Assembly: GCF_021390595.1 (NCBI RefSeq)
Contig: NZ_JAJEJR010000001.1
Span: 1,240,001-1,304,000, forward strand
Direction: 5' to 3'
DNA from: Paraburkholderia sp. HP33-1
GTDB lineage: Bacteria > Pseudomonadota > Gammaproteobacteria > Burkholderiales > Burkholderiaceae
Length of the DNA: 64,000 nt
In this document: positions 9,015 through 17,543 of the stretch, in pieces
Layout of the letters: each line of letters begins with the position of its first letter
Position numbering within the stretch: the first letter of the stretch is position 1
Translations under genes and position numbers: made by a program
The notes under the pieces: generated by a model
What the model was told of the DNA's origin: nothing
What the model saw: only the letters and a program-made list of their open reading frames with translations
Database searches by the model: none

Positions 9015-10238
9015 ATGACCAGTTACCTTTACGACGAGCAGACCTTCGACTCGCCCGCAGCCTTTCAGCCGGTTGCGCTGACCGCCGGGAACGGTCACAA
9101 CGAACGCTGGCTGCAAGAGCGGATTTTTGAGCTACCTCCGCTGCTACCCATGACCGAGATGTTCGGCCACGGCGAGAGCTTCGTGCCGCTCTGCCGCGAG
9201 CTTCCACTGCGTTATGGCTCGTCGAGCGTCTTCCTGGACATCCTGGGCGTTTCCGCTACCGGCCGACTCGTGCTCGTCGAATGCAAGTTGTGGCGCAACC
9301 CCGAAGCTCGCCGCGAGGTCATTGCGCAGTTGTTCGAATATGCATCGTTGCTTTCCGAGTGGACGTATTCCGACCTGGAAGCGCGTCTCAAGAGGGCCCG
9401 TGGCCTGGCTGGCGAAAATCCCATATTCGCCGCGGTCAAAGCCGTGCATCCCGAACTCGACGAGGGAGCGTTCGTCGACTCTGTGAATCGGTCGCTCGAG
9501 CGCGGTGACTTCCTTTGCGCCATCGCAGGCGACGGCATTCGTAGCGACTTGCAGTCGTTGCGCCGGTTGCTCGCCGCGCAGGGCGGTGTGCTGTCTCAAC
9601 TCGCGCTCGTCGAAATCCGCACGTATCGCGATGCGGTTGGGCGCACGCTTCTCATGCCGACCGTCCCGTTGCACACCGAAGTCGTGCAACGCGAGGTGCT
9701 CGTGCGCCCCGACGGCGCGCCGCTTGAGCGCACAACTTCGCTTGACGAAGTGGCACCGGCGCAGGAGTCCACGGCTCAAACGAAGGCCGTTAGCGCATCA
9801 AAGCTTCTGAATCGCGCGTTCTGGGACAAATTCATTGAGCAGGTGAAGTTCGACCACCCCGACCAAACGCCACCGCGACACGGCGGGAACAACTTCGTCC
9901 GAATGGATCTACCGGGCCCCGTGCAAGGGCTGGTCGCCTACCGGGAGCAGCCGAAGACGGCGGGCCTCTTCGTCAAGTTCCTGGGCGCGGACGGGCGGGA
10001 AGCGTTGCAAGCGCTCATTGAGGACCAGGCTGCGCTAGAACAGGAAGTCGGCCAGCCGATTCGATTCAAAGTCAACGAAGGACAGGATGCGGAGCGGGTA
10101 GCGGGACTCCTCGGCGTTCAGCTCGAAGCGAAGAAAGATGGGGCTGCCCGAGATGCCGAGCAGCTCGCATGGCTGCTGCGCACCTGCAACGCCCTGGTGA
10201 ACGTACTTCGGCTCCGCCTAGGCGGTACGGGCAACTAA
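9015..10238 (+). CDS. PD-(D/E)XK nuclease-like protein, orphan
   Basis: A 407-residue cytoplasmic protein. Residues ~30-110 carry the layout of a PD-(D/E)XK nuclease core: Glu37 (QERIFELP), Asp75 (SVFLDILG), the E-x-K pair Glu89/Lys91 in LVLVECKLWRN, and a helix with Gln105 (IAQLFEYA), as in restriction-type, NucS/DUF91-like nucleases. The C-terminal third (residues ~280-370, with AFWDKFIEQVK and GLFVKFLGADGREALQALIED) resembles DUF4268-type domains; I hold that match loosely. No methyltransferase or other partner gene is adjacent. The open frame begins at 8910, but ATG 9015 is the first plausible start. Possible roles are DNA repair or defence against foreign DNA. Confidence 0.65.
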   Translation: MTSYLYDEQTFDSPAAFQPVALTAGNGHNERWLQERIFELPPLLPMTEMFGHGESFVPLCRELPLRYGSSSVFLDILGVSATGRLVLVECKLWRNPEARREVIAQLFEYASLLSEWTYSDLEARLKRARGLAGENPIFAAVKAVHPELDEGAFVDSVNRSLERGDFLCAIAGDGIRSDLQSLRRLLAAQGGVLSQLALVEIRTYRDAVGRTLLMPTVPLHTEVVQREVLVRPDGAPLERTTSLDEVAPAQESTAQTKAVSASKLLNRAFWDKFIEQVKFDHPDQTPPRHGGNNFVRMDLPGPVQGLVAYREQPKTAGLFVKFLGADGREALQALIEDQAALEQEVGQPIRFKVNEGQDAERVAGLLGVQLEAKKDGAARDAEQLAWLLRTCNALVNVLRLRLGGTGN

Positions 10239-10429
10239 AGCCTGACCTCCTTGGTAGATAGGCAAGTCGATGTCCGCGGTCGGCCACGAAGCGTCATTCG
10301 CCGGTACGTTCGGTCGGACACTCAGACGTCGGCTCCGCTCTGCATACGGTCATTGGGCTCGGAAAGCCGACTACGGCCGATCGCACGAATTTGCGCCGCC
10401 GTGACGGTCCCCTTTGCAGCCTCTTTCAA

Positions 10430-11686
10430 TCATTCTGGCTCAGGCGTTGCCCCGTCCGGGGCCTTTGTTGGCGCTTCGTCCTTGACCAGTCTGGGGGTGA
10501 ACCGCTCCGTCAGGAGCGGTCCAAGGATCGAAGTAACAACCAGCAACACCAGCACTGCGTTTAGCATCTTCGCGTCCAGCAACCGTATTCCGGCTGCATT
10601 GAACGTTTTATAGCCGACCTACGAGGCCGCAAGCGTGGCCGCAACCTGCGGTAACGTCAGCGCCACCATCTCCAGCTTCGCCTGACGTGAGTAGCCAAAT
10701 GCACGCCCCGCGAGAAGCGCAGCGATTCCCTTTCCCAAGATCAGGGAACCGATGAGGCCTGCAACCAGCCAAAAGTGCGTCCAGACAGCATGCTCGAATG
10801 CGATGGGTGCGATCAGGAAGCCGGTAACAATGAAGAAGACCGGGATGAACAGGGTCTTGCCAACGAATTCCAGCTTCTCCTTCGCGGAGTGTTTGCCGAC
10901 CGCCGCATTGACTGACAATCCGGCCAGAAAGGCGCCGACAATGCCTGGCAGTTGGATCAGATTTGAGAGCATGCCAGCCACCGCCATGATGCCAAGCATT
11001 GTGATGAAATAGCCTTGCTCGTTGTCGCGCAGCTTGCTCAGGCCCCAAGCGCCCACACGGCTGCCGCCGAACAGGATCAGTGGCACGAAAATGGCGACCT
11101 CAGCAATTTGCACGGCGAGGCCAGATGGCGAGAAGCCGGTCGTGTAGATTGACACGCAAATTGCAAACACGATTAGGGACAGCATGTCCGATACGAGAGT
11201 GGCGCCGATCGTGACGACGACCGGTTCCAGCCCCACGGCGCCAAGGCGCGTGACGATCGGCAAACTGATCAAGGTGTGCGATGCGAGCAGCGAGCCGATG
11301 ACGATAGCGGGAACAATTGGATAGCCGAACGCCAGACCCAATGCGGTGCCGATCACTTGCGGCATCATGGTAGTAACTATTCCGAATGCGATCGACCGAG
11401 TCCGTGTTCGCCGAAACAGATCGATGTCGATTTCAAGCCCGGCCGTGAACATCAGCATCAGCACCCCGAGGTCCGCGAAGAACTGCGCAACCGGATGGTT
11501 CCGCGCGAAGACATCGAACCCGTAAGGTCCTAGAAGGACCCCGAAAATGAGCAGCACAATGAGTTCTGGAATTCTGAGACGCCGTGCAAGCGTGGGAGCG
11601 CCGACAACAACTACCGTTAATATCGCGAGCTTTGCTAGGGACGGCAGCGCCAGCAAGGCGGACCTTAACGCATCAAACCATTGCAT
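10430..11686 (-). pseudogene. CPA2-type cation/proton antiporter with in-frame amber stop
   Basis: Kef/NhaA-like monovalent cation:proton antiporter of the CPA2 family: about ten hydrophobic helices including RRLRIPELIVLLIFGVLLGP, LMLMFTAGLEIDIDLFRR and LPGIVGAFLAGLSVN. The strong ribosome site GGGAGGAAAAGACG precedes ATG 11686. After 355 residues a TAG (10619-10621) ends the frame, immediately after the conserved LPQVAATLAAS. Reading on in the same frame gives 62 further residues (VGYKTF..., KMLNAVLVLLVVTSILGPLL, TERF) that match the expected last helix and tail, ending in TGA at 10430-10432. So one nonsense mutation truncates an otherwise intact gene. The truncated ORF (10619-11686) may still be translated; a sequencing error is also possible. 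Confidence 0.8.
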
Positions 11687-12256
11687 CGTCTTTTCCTCCC
11701 CAAACGGGCCGCGACGGATCGTCCACGGAAGTTCAAGGTCGCGACTCGTCTGATATGCATGGATTCGACCCTCGCCCAGTTTTATCAGCTTAGGTCGCAC
11801 GGCAAAAAAATCAGCCAAAAACTCGGTTCCGGTGGCGCTTCAGAGATTCTGCGCTCGCTGCGCGGATACCCTGTGATTAGGAAACGTATCCAACAATCCC
11901 TGGGATGGACATGGCATCTGCATAGCGTCTGATCAGGCAGCACTCCAGCGCCGTGCTACTACCGGTGCTCGCTGCAATTCTCGTGATTTCGTCGGTGAAG
12001 GTTTGGCGTCATAGTTGACGGCAACGCGCACGCCTGCAACTCCGCCGAATGTTCGCGATCAGTTCCAAAGCGGACGTTGTCCTGTATCGACCTCAATGCC
12101 CGCTCCGGGTCGGCATGCGCCTTTCCCCCAAATCCGCGAAGAAGCTTCCTGGCCCTTCGCGGATTTCGAGGGAGACCACTTGCGGACAGGCTGTAGTCGG
12201 CCTAAAGGCGACGTACACTCAAATCGATCGATTCCCAGGTCGTCGGAGCCCACGTT
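11687..12256. other. Long intergenic region with a 12-bp inverted repeat
   Basis: About 570 bp with no recognised gene, between the antiporter start and the VOC gene. At 12130-12166 lies a perfect 12-bp inverted repeat (AAATCCGCGAAG and its complement) around a 13-nt spacer with no T-run after it, so it is not an ordinary terminator. At 12183-12202 is the second copy of the 20-bp string seen at 6594-6613. Confidence 0.5.
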
Positions 12257-12640
12257 ATGGTCGCCCAACTCAATCACACCATTGTCTGGTGCTCGAACCA
12301 GAGCGCCTCCTCCAGGTTTCTGGCAGAAATGCTGGGCCGGCCCGCGCCGACTCGCTTCGGCCACTTCGACGTCGTCGAGCTGGACAACGGCGTCTCGCTC
12401 GACTTTGCCGAAGTTGAGGCCAAGATCCAGCCGCAGCACTACGCCTTCCTGATCAGCGAAGCGGATTTCGATGCCGTCTTCACCCGCATCAAGGATCGCG
12501 GACTGGAATTCTGGGCCGATCCGAGGGGTAGCCGCCCGGGCGAGATCAACCACAACGATGGCGGGCGCGGCGTCTATTTTCGCGATCCTGACGGCCACTA
12601 CCTCGAAGTGATCACCCGGCCGTACGGCAGCGGCGCGTGA
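12257..12640 (+). CDS. VOC-family (glyoxalase/bleomycin-resistance fold) protein
   Basis: A 127-residue vicinal-oxygen-chelate protein. It starts with LNHTIVWCSN, where the His is the usual first metal ligand, has HYAFLISEADFDAVF at the start of the second beta-alpha-beta-beta-beta unit, and ends with VYFRDPDGHYLEVITRPYG, the classic DPDGhxxEh motif whose Glu is a metal ligand. Such proteins are lyases, dioxygenases or resistance proteins; the substrate is not readable. A zinc-less quinone-oxidoreductase-like gene follows 79 bp downstream on the same strand. Confidence 0.85.
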   Translation: MVAQLNHTIVWCSNQSASSRFLAEMLGRPAPTRFGHFDVVELDNGVSLDFAEVEAKIQPQHYAFLISEADFDAVFTRIKDRGLEFWADPRGSRPGEINHNDGGRGVYFRDPDGHYLEVITRPYGSGA

Positions 12641-12719
12641 GGGAGCTTCTGCCATCTGCCGCAGAGCGACCCGCAATCCATACATTCCAATGACATCGTT
12701 GAACATTGTGGGTCGCCGA

Positions 12720-13739
12720 ATGCGCGCTTTCGTATTAAAGGCGTACGGTGGCCCAGAGTGCGCGAGTCTGGAAGATGTTCCCGTGCCCACTCCCGCTTCA
12801 CGGCAACTTCTCGTCGGTGTTCGCGCCGCGGGCCTGAACCCTGTGGACTTCAAGACGCGCAGGGGTGGCCTGCGAGTTGTACAGCGTTACCGGCTACCCG
12901 TTGTACTCGGTAACGAGCTGTCAGGGAAGGTCATTGCGTGTGGCGACCAGGTGCGTCGGTTTCGCGTCGGCGACCGCGTGTTCGCATGCGTTGCCAGGGC
13001 CAGAATGGGCGCGTTCGCCCAGTTCGCAATCGTCGAGGAAGACCACGCGGCCGTGATACCCGCGAGCATCGACTTTGCAACTGCCGCGGCGATTCCGGTT
13101 GCCGGGCTCACCGCGCTGCAGGCGCTGCGCGATGAATTGCATGTCTCGAAAGGACAGCGGATATTCATCTCCGCAGGCGCTGGCGGCGTAGGCACTTTCG
13201 CCATACAGCTTGCCAGGCACCTCGGTGCCCAGGTTGCAACGACCGCGTCGCCGCGTGGAGAAGCACTCGTTCGACGGCTTGGCGCCGACCTCGTCATCGA
13301 CTACACGCGGGAGCAGCCCGCATCGGTTCTCTCGGGATTCGACGGTGCATTCGACCTGCTAGGCGGCGACACACTCAAACAGGCATTCGGCATTGTCCGG
13401 CCGGGCGCCACCGTCGTTTCTGTCGCGGGAATACCTGAACCGGGTTCAGCGTCGAAAGACCTGGGACGCGGTCCAGGGTTGCAGGCGCTGTTCTGGATTG
13501 CAAGCTTTTCGCTGAGACGCTGCGCGGGCCAGTACGGAGCGCGCTACCGCTTTCTTTTCATGCATCCGAGCGGCGCTGACCTATCCGAACTTGGCCGCCT
13601 TGTTGACGCCAAGACACTCAAGGTGGTTATCGACGGCGTGTATTCGTTTGAGCACATCGCCGACGCCATGGCCAAGCTCGAATCGGGACGTGCCAAAGGC
13701 AAGATCGTCGTCACGATGCCAGACGTCCCGGCAGGTTAG
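12720..13739 (+). CDS. MDR-superfamily quinone-oxidoreductase-like enzyme
   Basis: A 339-residue NAD(P)-dependent oxidoreductase of the medium-chain dehydrogenase/reductase superfamily. It has the GroES-like N-terminal domain (MRAFVLKAYGGPECASLEDVPVPTP, GNELSGKVIACG) and a Rossmann domain with GAGGVGTFAIQLARHLGAQV (about residue 158). The Cys and Glu ligands of the catalytic zinc site seen in true alcohol dehydrogenases are not evident, so it resembles zeta-crystallin/QOR or enoyl-reductase-like members. ATG 12720 is preferred over 12690 because the family begins MRAFVLK. The stop codon at 13737-13739 coincides with the start of the hydrolase remnant. Confidence 0.85.
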   Translation: MRAFVLKAYGGPECASLEDVPVPTPASRQLLVGVRAAGLNPVDFKTRRGGLRVVQRYRLPVVLGNELSGKVIACGDQVRRFRVGDRVFACVARARMGAFAQFAIVEEDHAAVIPASIDFATAAAIPVAGLTALQALRDELHVSKGQRIFISAGAGGVGTFAIQLARHLGAQVATTASPRGEALVRRLGADLVIDYTREQPASVLSGFDGAFDLLGGDTLKQAFGIVRPGATVVSVAGIPEPGSASKDLGRGPGLQALFWIASFSLRRCAGQYGARYRFLFMHPSGADLSELGRLVDAKTLKVVIDGVYSFEHIADAMAKLESGRAKGKIVVTMPDVPAG

Positions 13740-13797
13740 GACGCAGACGCGTTTCATAGGGCTCTGCTCGATGGGCTGGCGGCGGTGCCGACGAATC
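13738..13797 (+). pseudogene. Remnant of the 3' end of the alpha/beta hydrolase gene (direct repeat copy 2)
   Basis: In the frame set by GAC GCA GAC GCG the DNA reads DADAFHRALLDGLAAVPTN, nearly identical to the C-terminus of the hydrolase (DPDAFHKALLDGLAAVPAN), with 55 of 60 bases matching 4246-4305. No upstream part of a hydrolase gene is present; the oxidoreductase stop codon abuts it. It is therefore a fragment left by a recombination, insertion or deletion event. The ~195 bp beyond it holds no recognised gene. Confidence 0.85.
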
Positions 13798-13992
13798 ACA
13801 TGGGGAACCGCTGTGCCCCGAAAGCGACCTTCGAAACACCTACGAGTGCGCTCTCACCCAGAAGAGTCGGCCGCGTCCAGCGAGTTCCGCGACCGGCTGC
13901 GGTGGGGGCCTGCGGATCGAACTCGAATCGGCATTGTCAATGGTCAGCAATGTCGTGATTCTGAAGTTGCCCAGGCAGGCGCGTGCTAGCTG

Positions 13993-15180
13993 CTATTGCC
14001 CGTTCTGATCCGACGCTCGCGCCTTCGAGTCGCTTACTGGAGCGATGATGCCGAAGAGCCCGTTTGTCTCCTTGTTAGGACCTGCCGAGAAGTACAGCGT
14101 GTCCGGACTCGAATTGCGGCCGCCACCAAGTGTCAGAGTCCACAGGCCGTCGATAGCAAGTGGATTGCCGGACTCATTCTCCAGTTGATCGACGAACCTG
14201 CCGTCATTGTCAAAGACATTGATTCGGCCATTGCCGAAATTGCCAATCAGGATCTTGCCGCTGAAGCGCCCGAACGCAAACGATGCGCGCGTGATGCCCC
14301 ACGGCGAGTCGAGCGGTCCCTGGCTCGCAAAGCGGCGCAGCAGGTGTCCGTCGGTATCGAATACATCGACGAATCCATGACCGCGGCCTGCAACGTCGTC
14401 GTGCTTCTTATCGTCCTGCTTCGCATAGGTGACGAAAAGGTCTCCATCGATGTTCGCGATACCAAACGGCGCGTAGCCGGCCGGGATGTTCGGGTCGACG
14501 AAGCCACCATCCGTCCTCGCGGGCATAAACAGGCCGTTCGAACCGTTCGGCCCAAATACATCGATCTGACCCGAGCGGAAGTTCGTCGCAAACAGGAATC
14601 CTCCTTTCGCATTCACTCCGAAGACTAACCCCTTGTAGACGGCCCCGTTAACGGCGGAGGGATTGGACGAGTTATCGACCGCCATCACGGCGTTGTTCGG
14701 CGGAGTCAACCCGCCAGCCCAGGCGGACATCGTGCCGTCTTCGGTGGCGAAGATGAATATGGCTGGGATCTTGGTACCTGGCACGAGAAAGGCCGATGAA
14801 GGATTCCATACGATCCCGGTTGGCGCCGCGGGCGTGGGATTCGGTGGATTGTTAGGATAGACGGGACGACACGCGCCGGCCGGTATGACGTTGCCTGGTA
14901 GCGGGATGGAGACCTGCAGCGGCACCTTTGTCCCCTCGCCGTCATACAGCGTGGAGCAGCCCGTGGCATTGTCGTTGATCCAGAATGGACTTCCTGCCGG
15001 ACTAAAGGCAATACCCCAGGCGTTCTGCAATACCCCGTCGACTTTCGGGGCAGCGCCCGCCACGTTGGACACGAGTGGTTTGACGACGTAAGCATCGTCT
15101 GCAACGGCATGCCCGATTGTGAAACTGGCGGCGAGGACAGTCACGGCCGCCGCTTTGAGACCCCACGATATCTGAGACAT
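13993..15180 (-). CDS. TIGR03118-type secreted protein
   Basis: A 395-residue exported protein. A signal peptide covers residues ~1-27 (SWGLKAAAVTVLAASFTIGHAVA). The mature chain has repeated beta-propeller-like blades with NAWGIAFSPAGSPFWINDNATG near the start, PTGIVWNP, ATEDGTMSAWAGG, FGIANIDGDLFVTYAKQD, GFVDVFDTDGHLLRRF and SPWGITRASFAFGRFSGKILIGNFGNGRINVFD. This matches the layout of the TIGR03118 family of uncharacterised NHL/propeller-like proteins. ATG 15180 has the strong ribosome site GGAGGGAAGCT; the longer open frame upstream is not needed. Function unknown. Confidence 0.82.
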   Translation of the reverse strand: MSQISWGLKAAAVTVLAASFTIGHAVADDAYVVKPLVSNVAGAAPKVDGVLQNAWGIAFSPAGSPFWINDNATGCSTLYDGEGTKVPLQVSIPLPGNVIPAGACRPVYPNNPPNPTPAAPTGIVWNPSSAFLVPGTKIPAIFIFATEDGTMSAWAGGLTPPNNAVMAVDNSSNPSAVNGAVYKGLVFGVNAKGGFLFATNFRSGQIDVFGPNGSNGLFMPARTDGGFVDPNIPAGYAPFGIANIDGDLFVTYAKQDDKKHDDVAGRGHGFVDVFDTDGHLLRRFASQGPLDSPWGITRASFAFGRFSGKILIGNFGNGRINVFDNDGRFVDQLENESGNPLAIDGLWTLTLGGGRNSSPDTLYFSAGPNKETNGLFGIIAPVSDSKARASDQNGQ

Positions 15181-15367
15181 AGCTTCCCTCCTAGTCTGAC
15201 TGGCGAGAAATCGCCGCAGGCTAAACGACCGCTGTGCTTCAAATATTCCCGCTCGACTCCAGAATAATCCGCTGGTCACCCGGTCGAATGGCGCGATAGG
15301 GGGCGGCCTCGGCCCTTCGACCCGATTCATCGTTCCGCGAGGGATCTTGCCGTTACGCTCCGTATCG

Positions 15368-16495
15368 CTACGTCGCCGTCGGCTGCGGCGCCGGCACGCG
15401 CTGCGAGCGAGCATGGTTCGCTGGTTGCGCGGCCACGTCGACTTGTCCATGAATGCGCGCTTGATGAGCGTCCGCGAACATGTAGTACGGGAAAGGGTGG
15501 GGCGGCTCGGAGGCCGCGTCGAGCCGGTCAACCAGTTCGGGCGCCAGCGTGAAATCGAGGGCTCCGAGCGACTCCTCGAGTTGCGCCGCCTTCGTCGCGC
15601 CCACGATGATGCTCGCGACTCCGCGTTTCTGATACAGCCAGTTCAGCGCCACCTGGGCCATCGGCCGGTTCGCAAGGCGTGCGACCGCCTCCAACTCCGC
15701 GACGATCGCGAAGTTGCGCGCCGAAAGCTTGTCGAATCCGGGCGGCGGCTTGTCGCCGACGGTCTGCAGGCGGCCGCTGCCCGTGACGTCGGTCGGACGT
15801 TGTGCGCCCTGTGACGGACGGTATTTGCCCGACAGCACACCCATGCCGAGCGGGCTCCACGCCACGAGCCCCATCCCGAGGCTCGTCGCGAGGTCGGCGA
15901 ACTCGTGTTCCACGTTGCGCTCGATCATCGAGTACTCCACCTGCATCGCCGCGACCGGTTCGAAGCCGCGCCAGTCCGCGAGCGTCTGCGCGCGACCGGC
16001 ATACCACGCGGGCACGTCGGAAAGCCCGACGTAGCGGATCTTGCCCGCGCGCACGGCGTCATCCATCGCGCGCATCACTTCGTCAGCGGGCGTCATACGG
16101 TCCCATGTGTGCAGGTAGTAGAGGTCGATGTAATCGGTGCCGAGCCGCCTGAGCGAGCCTTCGAGCGCGCGCAGCAGGTTCTTGCGATGGTTGCCGCCCG
16201 CGTTCGGGTTGCCCGGCTGCGCGTTGTACGAGTATTTCGTCGCGATCACGAGCCGCTCGCGCAGTCCACGCGCCGCCGTGAACCGGCCGACCCATTGTTC
16301 GCTCGTGCCTTCGGTGTAGAGGTCGGCCGTGTCGATGAAGTTGCCGCCTGCGTCGACGTACAGGTCGAAAAGCTGCCGCGCGGCCGCTTCGTCGGCGCCC
16401 CAACCCCATTCGGTGCCGAACGTCATCGTGCCGAGCGAGATCGGGCTCACGCGCAGGCCGGAGCGGCCGAGCAGGGTGTAGTGGTCGAGCGTCAT
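15368..16495 (-). CDS. Aldo/keto reductase
   Basis: A 375-residue NADPH-dependent aldo/keto reductase of the YghZ/Tas-like group. It carries GRSGLRVSPISLGTMTFG at the N-terminus, the catalytic Asp/Tyr region NFIDTADLYTEGTSEQWVG, the conserved Lys in VIATKYSYN, the His segment YIDLYYLHTWDR, and the nucleotide-binding end region VASIIVGATKAAQLEE. AAAGGAG lies upstream of ATG 16495; the open frame extends 25 codons further without a site. The tail beyond residue ~335 is longer than usual. Divergent from a LysR gene. Confidence 0.9.
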   Translation of the reverse strand: MTLDHYTLLGRSGLRVSPISLGTMTFGTEWGWGADEAAARQLFDLYVDAGGNFIDTADLYTEGTSEQWVGRFTAARGLRERLVIATKYSYNAQPGNPNAGGNHRKNLLRALEGSLRRLGTDYIDLYYLHTWDRMTPADEVMRAMDDAVRAGKIRYVGLSDVPAWYAGRAQTLADWRGFEPVAAMQVEYSMIERNVEHEFADLATSLGMGLVAWSPLGMGVLSGKYRPSQGAQRPTDVTGSGRLQTVGDKPPPGFDKLSARNFAIVAELEAVARLANRPMAQVALNWLYQKRGVASIIVGATKAAQLEESLGALDFTLAPELVDRLDAASEPPHPFPYYMFADAHQARIHGQVDVAAQPANHARSQRVPAPQPTAT

Positions 16496-16580
16496 GGCTG
16501 TCTCCTTTGGAGGTGGGCGAGCGATGGCTTCATCGTGCGCCAGTTCTTTTTGTGGAAAAATCGGCTTCACCTGAAAGCAC

Positions 16581-16599
16581 TGTGAAGCAACGCTTCACA
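16581..16599. promoter_or_regulatory. Probable LysR operator (perfect inverted repeat)
   Basis: TGTGAAGC-N3-GCTTCACA, a perfect 8-bp inverted repeat immediately upstream of the ribosome site (CGGAGGCGCT) of the LysR gene at 16611 and within the divergent region shared with the aldo/keto reductase. The position suggests autorepression by the regulator plus control of the divergent gene. Confidence 0.65.
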
Positions 16600-16610
16600 A
16601 CGGAGGCGCT

Positions 16611-17543
16611 ATGGACGCATCCTGCTTGCCTGCGCTGTTGGCCGTCGCGGCGGTCGCACGACACGGCAGCTTCACGCGCGCCGCGAGGGCCGCGGGCATG
16701 TCGACATCGGCTCTTTCGCAGAGCGTGCGCGCGCTCGAGGTGCGACTAGGCGTGCGCCTCTTCAATCGGACGACGCGTCGCGTCGTCCTGACCGAAGCCG
16801 GTGCGCAATTCCTTGCGCGTGTGCAACCGGCGCTTGCCGAGATCGACGCTGCTTTCGATGCGCTGGACGAAACGCGCGGCCTGCCGGCGGGTACGTTGCG
16901 CATCAACCTGTCGCGCATCGCGAGCGAGTTGCTGGTGATGCCGCATGTCAGTGAGTTCTTGCAGCGCTATCCGCAGATCCGGCTGGAACTCGCGCTCGAC
17001 GACGGCTTCGCCGATCTGGTGAGTGAAGGGTTCGATGCGGGCATCCGGCTGGGCGAGAGTCTTGCGCCCGGGATGGTCGCGGTGGCGCTGGGCGGGCCGA
17101 TAAGGCTTGCGGTCGTCGGGTCGCCGGATTACTTCGCGCGCCATCCTCCGCCTGCGACGCCTGATGACCTCGTGGCGCACGACTGCCTGCATTACCGCTT
17201 CGCGACGGGCGGGGTGTATCGATGGGAGTTCGTGCGACCGGACGAGCCCCAGCGCGTGTTCGACGTGATCACGCAAGGCCGTCTGGTCACCAACGACCTG
17301 AGAACGATGGTGCAGGCCGCGGAACGGGGCGTCGGCTTGCTGCATGTGATCGACGATTACGTGCGTGCGCAACTGGACGAAGGGCGGCTCGTGCCGGTGC
17401 TTCAAATGTGGTGTCCTTCGTTTCCGGGCTTCTACCTTTATACGGCGGGACGCGCGCAGATGCCCGCGAAGCTGCGGGCGCTAATCGACTTTCTGAGGGA
17501 GAAGCGAGAGGGCGTAAGTTTCAGCCTGACCCCTGGAATTTAG
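16611..17543 (+). CDS. LysR-family regulator (divergent from aldo/keto reductase)
   Basis: A 310-residue LysR-type regulator. The HTH lies in residues ~8-65 (VAAVARHGSFTRAARAAGMSTSALSQSVRALE, GVRLFNRTTRRVVLTEAG), and the effector domain from ~90 (GTLRINLSRIASELLVMP). FDAGIRLGESLAPGMVAVALGGPIRLAVVGSPDYF is typical of the CrgA/PecT-like subfamily that controls neighbouring oxidoreductases. Clear ribosome site. Its 3' end overlaps the end of the convergent LysR gene by 23 bp. Confidence 0.9.
   Translation: MDASCLPALLAVAAVARHGSFTRAARAAGMSTSALSQSVRALEVRLGVRLFNRTTRRVVLTEAGAQFLARVQPALAEIDAAFDALDETRGLPAGTLRINLSRIASELLVMPHVSEFLQRYPQIRLELALDDGFADLVSEGFDAGIRLGESLAPGMVAVALGGPIRLAVVGSPDYFARHPPPATPDDLVAHDCLHYRFATGGVYRWEFVRPDEPQRVFDVITQGRLVTNDLRTMVQAAERGVGLLHVIDDYVRAQLDEGRLVPVLQMWCPSFPGFYLYTAGRAQMPAKLRALIDFLREKREGVSFSLTPGI

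Noticed and set aside
10239..10429. Possible gene between the nuclease-like gene and the antiporter
   Set aside because: Only 191 bp with no frame of merit; it is the space downstream of two convergent genes.
12015..12452. 145-codon plus-strand frame overlapping the VOC gene
   Set aside because: Overlaps the VOC gene, which has the DPDGhxxE motif, and has no motif or ribosome site of its own.
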